NCBI GenBank assembly: GCA_964415245.1
Contig: CAYQAJ010000229.1
Location: 1-8,557, forward strand
Reading direction: 5' to 3'
Source of the DNA: CAYQAJ01 sp964415245
GTDB taxonomy: Bacteria; Planctomycetota; Planctomycetia; Pirellulales; Pirellulaceae
Length of the DNA stretch: 8,557 nt
In this document: positions 5,899-8,557 of the stretch, piece by piece
How the letters are laid out: each line of letters begins with the position of its first letter
How positions within the stretch are numbered: position 1 is the first letter of the stretch
Notes under the pieces: model-generated
Database searches by the model: none
Told to the model about the DNA's origin: nothing
Seen by the model: the letters and a program-made list of their open reading frames with translations, nothing else
Position numbers and translations under genes: made by a program

Positions 5899-7056
5899 AT
5901 GTCTCTCGACAAGGTGCTGCGTCGTTGGCTGTGGCTGGTTCTGCTGTTGGTGGCCGCGTGCGCGATGCCTGCGCACGCTCGCTATGCCCGGCCCGATCTG
6001 GTGAAGATTCCCGTCGACCGGCTCACCAAGAACTTGGAAGACCTGGCCAAGAAGGAGCCCAAGGACGCGACCATCCGGTTCAATCTGGCCCGCGCACATG
6101 CGATGGCCTACGCCCTCAAGACCGACACCGCCGAGGTGCGCCGCGGCGAGGAAGCCTCGGGTGCCTGGTTCGGCTTTGAGCCCACGCACGTGCCATTCCA
6201 AGCCGAGCCCACCGAGGACGAAGCCAAACTGGCGGCAGCCAAGAAGCAACTCGACCAGGCGATTGCGGTGTATCGCGAAGTGTTGATGCTCGACCCCGAG
6301 AACTTATCGGCCGCATTGGGCTATGCGTGGTGCCTGGATCAGGCGAAGGATATGAAAGCGGTTGAGGAATACCGCCGCGTGATCGAGCTGGCGTGGAAAA
6401 CCGAGAAGGACCTGAAGATGGCCGATCTGGGTTGGCACTCGGTGACCGCCGAAGCGGCCGGTTACCTGATTGCCAAGCTCGACCCCAAAGACGACGCCAA
6501 GGAAATCGCCACGCTCAACAGCCGCATCGAGCAAATGAAGCGCGTGCCCCGGCCGATCACGCCCGTGGTCATTCCGCTCCGCGACGGGCTCTCGGTCTAT
6601 GAGCTCGAAGACCGCTCGGCCAGTGTCGCCTTCGACGCCGACGGCACGGGCTTACAGAAGCAATGGACGTGGATCACTCCCGATGCCGGCTGGCTGGTGA
6701 GCGACCTGCCGGGCAGCGGCAAAGTCACGTCGGCGCTGCAACTCTTCGGCGGCGTGACATTCTGGATGTTCTGGGACAACGGCTACCAAGCGCTTGCCGC
6801 GCTCGATAACGACGGCGATTCGGAACTGTCGGGCGACGAGCTCATCGGGCTCGCCATCTGGCACGACCGCAACAGCAACGGAATCAGCGAACCGGGCGAA
6901 GTAAAGCCGCTCGCCGACTGGGGCATTACGTCCATCTCGTGCCGCTGGGAGCGCGACAGTTCTCAGCCCGAAGGCATCCCGTATTCGCCCGAAGGAGTCG
7001 TCTTCCGCGACGGCACGACCCGGCCGACGTACGACATTGTGCTGCAACCGCGGTAG
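5899..7056 (+). CDS. Exported TPR protein with C-terminal EF-hand-like calcium loops
   Basis: A 385-residue protein. Residues 1-27 form an export signal: basic LRRW, a hydrophobic core WLVLLLVAAC, then a possible signal-peptidase site after AHA (27). The LVAAC sequence (Cys21) also fits a lipobox, so a lipoprotein is possible. Residues about 40-75 and 107-165 carry TPR-like helices (LDQAIAVYREVLMLDPENLSAALGY). The C-terminal third (about 240-350) resembles the calcium-loop family with FDADGTG repeats. Two canonical 12-residue EF-hand loops are seen: Asp303-Asp305-Asp307...Glu314 and Asp323-Asn325-Asn327...Glu334, followed by the characteristic LADWGITSI. It therefore probably sits outside the cytoplasm, binds Ca2+ and mediates protein contacts. 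No enzymatic motif was seen. It is 204 bp downstream of the FwdB-like gene in the same direction, and a functional link is not evident. Its last 94 bases overlap a convergent gene. Confidence 0.83.
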   Translation: MSLDKVLRRWLWLVLLLVAACAMPAHARYARPDLVKIPVDRLTKNLEDLAKKEPKDATIRFNLARAHAMAYALKTDTAEVRRGEEASGAWFGFEPTHVPFQAEPTEDEAKLAAAKKQLDQAIAVYREVLMLDPENLSAALGYAWCLDQAKDMKAVEEYRRVIELAWKTEKDLKMADLGWHSVTAEAAGYLIAKLDPKDDAKEIATLNSRIEQMKRVPRPITPVVIPLRDGLSVYELEDRSASVAFDADGTGLQKQWTWITPDAGWLVSDLPGSGKVTSALQLFGGVTFWMFWDNGYQALAALDNDGDSELSGDELIGLAIWHDRNSNGISEPGEVKPLADWGITSISCRWERDSSQPEGIPYSPEGVVFRDGTTRPTYDIVLQPR

Positions 7057-7301
7057 AGCTTGGATTCAGATCGCGCATACTGGTCTCTTTCAAGGGCCGC
7101 CGCGCCTCGTTTGTCGGCCCGCCGACCTTGCGGGCGAAACGCCTGGGCGCAACTGTGGAGGAGGATGGGCAGCACGATTACCGCCAGCAGCACCCACCAC
7201 AGTGCTCGGAACGGTCGGCGGCCTCGATATCGGTCGTGTTCTTCTTTCTCGAAATGGATGAGCTCGCGGTCGCGCCGCCACTGCCTGAAGTCGTTGCTCA
7301 T
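6963..7301 (-). CDS. Small single-pass membrane protein, unknown function
   Basis: A 112-residue protein. The start is supported by a very good Shine-Dalgarno sequence, GGAGGT, about 5 bases before the ATG complementary to 7299-7301. The N-terminus is highly charged (residues 1-32, many Arg, Asp and Glu). One hydrophobic helix follows at about 33-50 (ALWWVLLAVIVLPILLHS), then a basic stretch (RPQGRRADKR) and a polar tail. No domain is recognised. A single membrane anchor with an N-terminal cytoplasmic domain is the natural reading. The last 30 or so codons overlap the 3' end of the convergent TPR/EF-hand gene by 94 bp, so the C-terminal sequence is constrained by, or is a by-product of, the opposite strand. 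The strong ribosome site is the main reason to accept the gene. Confidence 0.6.
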   Translation of the reverse strand: MSNDFRQWRRDRELIHFEKEEHDRYRGRRPFRALWWVLLAVIVLPILLHSCAQAFRPQGRRADKRGAAALERDQYARSESKLYRGCSTMSYVGRVVPSRKTTPSGEYGMPSG

Positions 7302-7346
7302 CGGATACCTCCGCGTGATATGCCGCGCCAGTTGGTCGCGACAACC

Positions 7347-7352
7347 ATTATC
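7347..7352 (-). promoter_or_regulatory. Possible -10 box for the small membrane protein gene
   Basis: On the minus strand GATAAT matches five of six bases of the -10 consensus, 45 bases before the start at 7301. No good -35 hexamer lies at the right distance. Nothing else was recognised in the 162-bp gap 7302-7463. Confidence 0.25.
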
Positions 7353-7463
7353 GCAATCGGAGCGGCGGCACGATCAGCCACACACTGTGCGAAGGTAGAA
7401 ACCTCGCGTTTTGTGCGCTGCCCTCACACGTGGCGTGAACGAACTGCCCTCCGAGAGCGATTG

Positions 7464-7772
7464 TCAAACGGGCGCGTCGTCGGGCCACGGCCCTTCATAG
7501 GGAAACCGATGAATGGCGTGCATGCACTCGGAAAGGGCCTTGGCCAGCGTGCTGCCCCAGCCGGTCGGCGTATACGGGGCCGTGCTCTGGTTGGTCTGTT
7601 TGTCGGCTTGCGCGACAAACCGCATCGATTGATCGATCCCCTGGGGAATGCACTCGCGCACCACGATCCGAAACTCGATCTCCCGCCCGCCTTGTTGCTT
7701 CTTCATGGAGAAGAATTGGAGGTGCGACAACTGCTCGCCAGGGTGCGACTGCGCGAGTTCCCAGTCCGCCAT
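7464..7772 (-). CDS. Conserved-looking 103-residue protein, unknown function
   Basis: The start is the ATG complementary to 7770-7772, chosen because GGAG lies about 7 bases upstream. The longer frame beginning at 7805 would add 11 residues (MLVSSFHRRRR) without a better ribosome site. The protein begins MADWELAQSHPGEQLSHLQF and contains FFSMKKQQGG, a beta-like stretch EIEFRIVVREC, then RFVAQADKQTNQ and a C-terminal GWGSTLAKALSECMHAIHRFPYEG. The composition suggests a small soluble alpha/beta domain with no signal peptide or membrane segment. I associate this pattern from memory with a planctomycete-type hypothetical family, but I know no function. It lies 73 bp behind the STAS-domain gene on the same strand and is probably co-transcribed with it. 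Confidence 0.72.
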   Translation of the reverse strand: MADWELAQSHPGEQLSHLQFFSMKKQQGGREIEFRIVVRECIPQGIDQSMRFVAQADKQTNQSTAPYTPTGWGSTLAKALSECMHAIHRFPYEGPWPDDAPV

Positions 7773-7845
7773 GCGTCGTCTCCGGTGGAATGATGATACG
7801 AGCAAGACTTCGTTCGGGTAGCAGATTCCCGTCGGCTTCCGACAT

Positions 7846-8205
7846 TCAGGCGAAACTGGCCAGCGCTTCGGCTTCCGTTTCGTACAGGTCGACCAGCGCT
7901 TGCAGCCGCACGATTCGCAGCACTTCGGCGACGCGAGCGCCAGCCTCGCAGACTTTCAATACCCCGCCGCACTTCTTGACGGTGGTGAAGCTGGCGATCA
8001 GCTCACCCACTCCGCAACTGTCGATGCAGGTCAGTTCATTCAGCCGGATGAGGACTTGCGGCGCATCCCCGTCCGTTGGCGTTTGGGCGGCGGCCAGCTT
8101 TTTGACATGCTGGGCCAGCAATTGACTCTCCGGCCCGAACATCAGGGCTCCATTCAAATCCAGGACGGTCACGTTATCGGTCTGGCGCGTGTCGATGCGG
8201 AGCAT
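7846..8205 (-). CDS. STAS-domain anti-sigma factor antagonist
   Basis: A 119-residue protein made of a single STAS domain, like SpoIIAA and RsbV. Such proteins, when unphosphorylated, bind an anti-sigma kinase (HATPase type) and free a sigma factor or drive another output. Residues 1-25 form the first strands (TVLDLNGALMFGPES). The phosphorylation motif is IDSCGVGELI, with Ser63 at the position of the regulated serine in the DSxG motif; the family usually has DSSG or DSTG, and Cys replaces the residue after the serine here. The LKVCEAGARVAEVLRIVRL segment (about 83-101) is the usual second half. The start is the ATG complementary to 8203-8205, preceded by AAGGA about 7 bases upstream. A frame from 8265 would add 20 low-quality residues. 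No partner kinase or sigma factor gene is in the window. Confidence 0.88.
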   Translation of the reverse strand: MLRIDTRQTDNVTVLDLNGALMFGPESQLLAQHVKKLAAAQTPTDGDAPQVLIRLNELTCIDSCGVGELIASFTTVKKCGGVLKVCEAGARVAEVLRIVRLQALVDLYETEAEALASFA

Positions 8206-8297
8206 GGTGGTTCCTTTCCTTCCGGCGGCGGGCGCGAAAGTAGTCGATGCGATCGGCCCGAGCAAGGCAGTGCAGCAGGGGTTTCGTGAGTTGCGTC

Positions 8298-8326
8298 ATC
8301 GTACCAGGGCGCCGCGTGCGTTTCCA
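8298..8326 (-). promoter_or_regulatory. Candidate sigma-70-like promoter of the STAS operon
   Basis: Read on the minus strand, TGGAAA (8326-8321, four of six matches to TTGACA) is followed by a 17-base spacer and TACGAT (8303-8298). A TG one base before the -10 hexamer makes it an extended -10. The predicted leader is about 85 bases. Spacing and the extended element support the call, but no transcript start is known. Confidence 0.42.
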
Positions 8327-8452
8327 CCATTTCATGCGGCGAGGTGCCGAGGTTCGCGATGGCCGATCTTCCCTTTTTCAGCTTGCGTTGGTGGTATGCG
8401 GATCGAACCGGTTCGTCAAGGGCCAAAGGGGGAAACGCCGCGGCGCACCCGC

Positions 8453-8458
8453 TATACT
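8453..8458 (+). promoter_or_regulatory. Possible -10 box near the right edge
   Basis: TATACT matches five of six bases of the -10 consensus, 44 bases before a candidate ATG at 8503. The -35 position (GGGAAA, three of six) is weak. Confidence 0.3.
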
Positions 8459-8502
8459 GGGTCGTGCGGCCGTGGACTTCGACTCAGAGAATCGCAGGTG
8501 CG

Positions 8503-8557
8503 ATGATCCGCTCCTTGCCGATCCGCATTTTGAGCTTATCCAAACACCGTCTCAGAG
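8503..8557 (+). CDS. Possible start of a gene cut by the right edge
   Basis: An ATG with AGGTG about 3 bases upstream opens a frame (MIRSLPIRILSLSKHRLR) that stays open to the end of the window. Only 18 codons are visible, so no family can be assigned. A TATACT box lies 44 bases upstream. It may be a real gene start or chance. Confidence 0.33.
   Translation, partial: MIRSLPIRILSLSKHRLR

Larger units (their letters stand above)
8206..8502. other. Intergenic region upstream of the STAS gene
   Basis: This 297-bp stretch separates the minus-strand STAS gene from a possible plus-strand gene at the right edge. It holds a candidate minus-strand promoter and a TATACT box on the plus strand. Open frames crossing it do not look like protein. 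No strong hairpin or repeat was seen. Confidence 0.55.

Noticed and set aside
8189..8506. A 105-residue plus-strand frame over the STAS promoter region
   Set aside because: It overlaps the STAS start and promoter, lacks a good ribosome site and has a composition unlike a protein.
8539..8557. Similarity of AAACACCGTCTCAGAG at the right edge to the outer arm of the nested repeat near 4047
   Set aside because: Only about a dozen bases match, with gaps. The window ends before it can be tested, so chance cannot be excluded.

Overview
The window looks like a piece of a high-GC planctomycete chromosome, probably of the Pirellulales type. This is an inference. It rests on a FwdB/FhcB-like subunit of the methanofuran/tetrahydromethanopterin C1 pathway (among bacteria known mainly from methylotrophic proteobacteria and Planctomycetes), several small proteins of a kind I associate from memory with planctomycetes, a secreted TPR plus EF-hand-like protein, and palindromic intergenic repeats. 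No rRNA, tRNA, CRISPR array, transposase or phage gene was seen.

Layout. (1) 1-1151, plus strand: the C-terminal four fifths of an aldehyde dehydrogenase, running in from the left edge. (2) 1152-2142, plus strand: a short repeat-bearing spacer, then three small genes of unknown function: a two-helix membrane protein, a 78-residue soluble protein and a 67-residue acidic protein. The first and third have clearly lower GC (about 54% and 52% by hand count). (3) 2143-2436: a spacer with a strong hairpin between convergent genes. (4) 2437-3993, minus strand: a complete, somewhat divergent second aldehyde dehydrogenase. (5) 3994-4341: a divergent intergenic region with a striking 100-nt nested inverted repeat. 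(6) 4342-5694, plus strand: the FwdB-like molybdopterin oxidoreductase subunit. (7) 5899-7056, plus strand: an exported TPR/EF-hand-like protein. (8) 6963-8205, minus strand: a STAS-domain anti-sigma-factor antagonist, a 103-residue protein and a single-pass membrane protein. The last of these overlaps the 3' end of the TPR/EF-hand gene tail to tail. (9) 8206-8557: an intergenic region with candidate promoters and possibly the first codons of a new plus-strand gene.

How the genes may work together. The only metabolic theme is aldehyde and one-carbon oxidation: two aldehyde dehydrogenases and a formylmethanofuran dehydrogenase-type subunit, with the second aldehyde dehydrogenase and the FwdB-like gene diverging from one 348-bp region. 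No partner subunit (FhcA, C or D) or methanopterin enzyme lies in the window, so a shared pathway remains a hypothesis. The minus-strand STAS gene and the gene 73 bp behind it are probably one transcript. I see no clear new defence or mobile system. The most notable items are the FwdB-like protein that keeps its metal-ligand cysteines, the nested inverted repeat, and the low-GC small genes.
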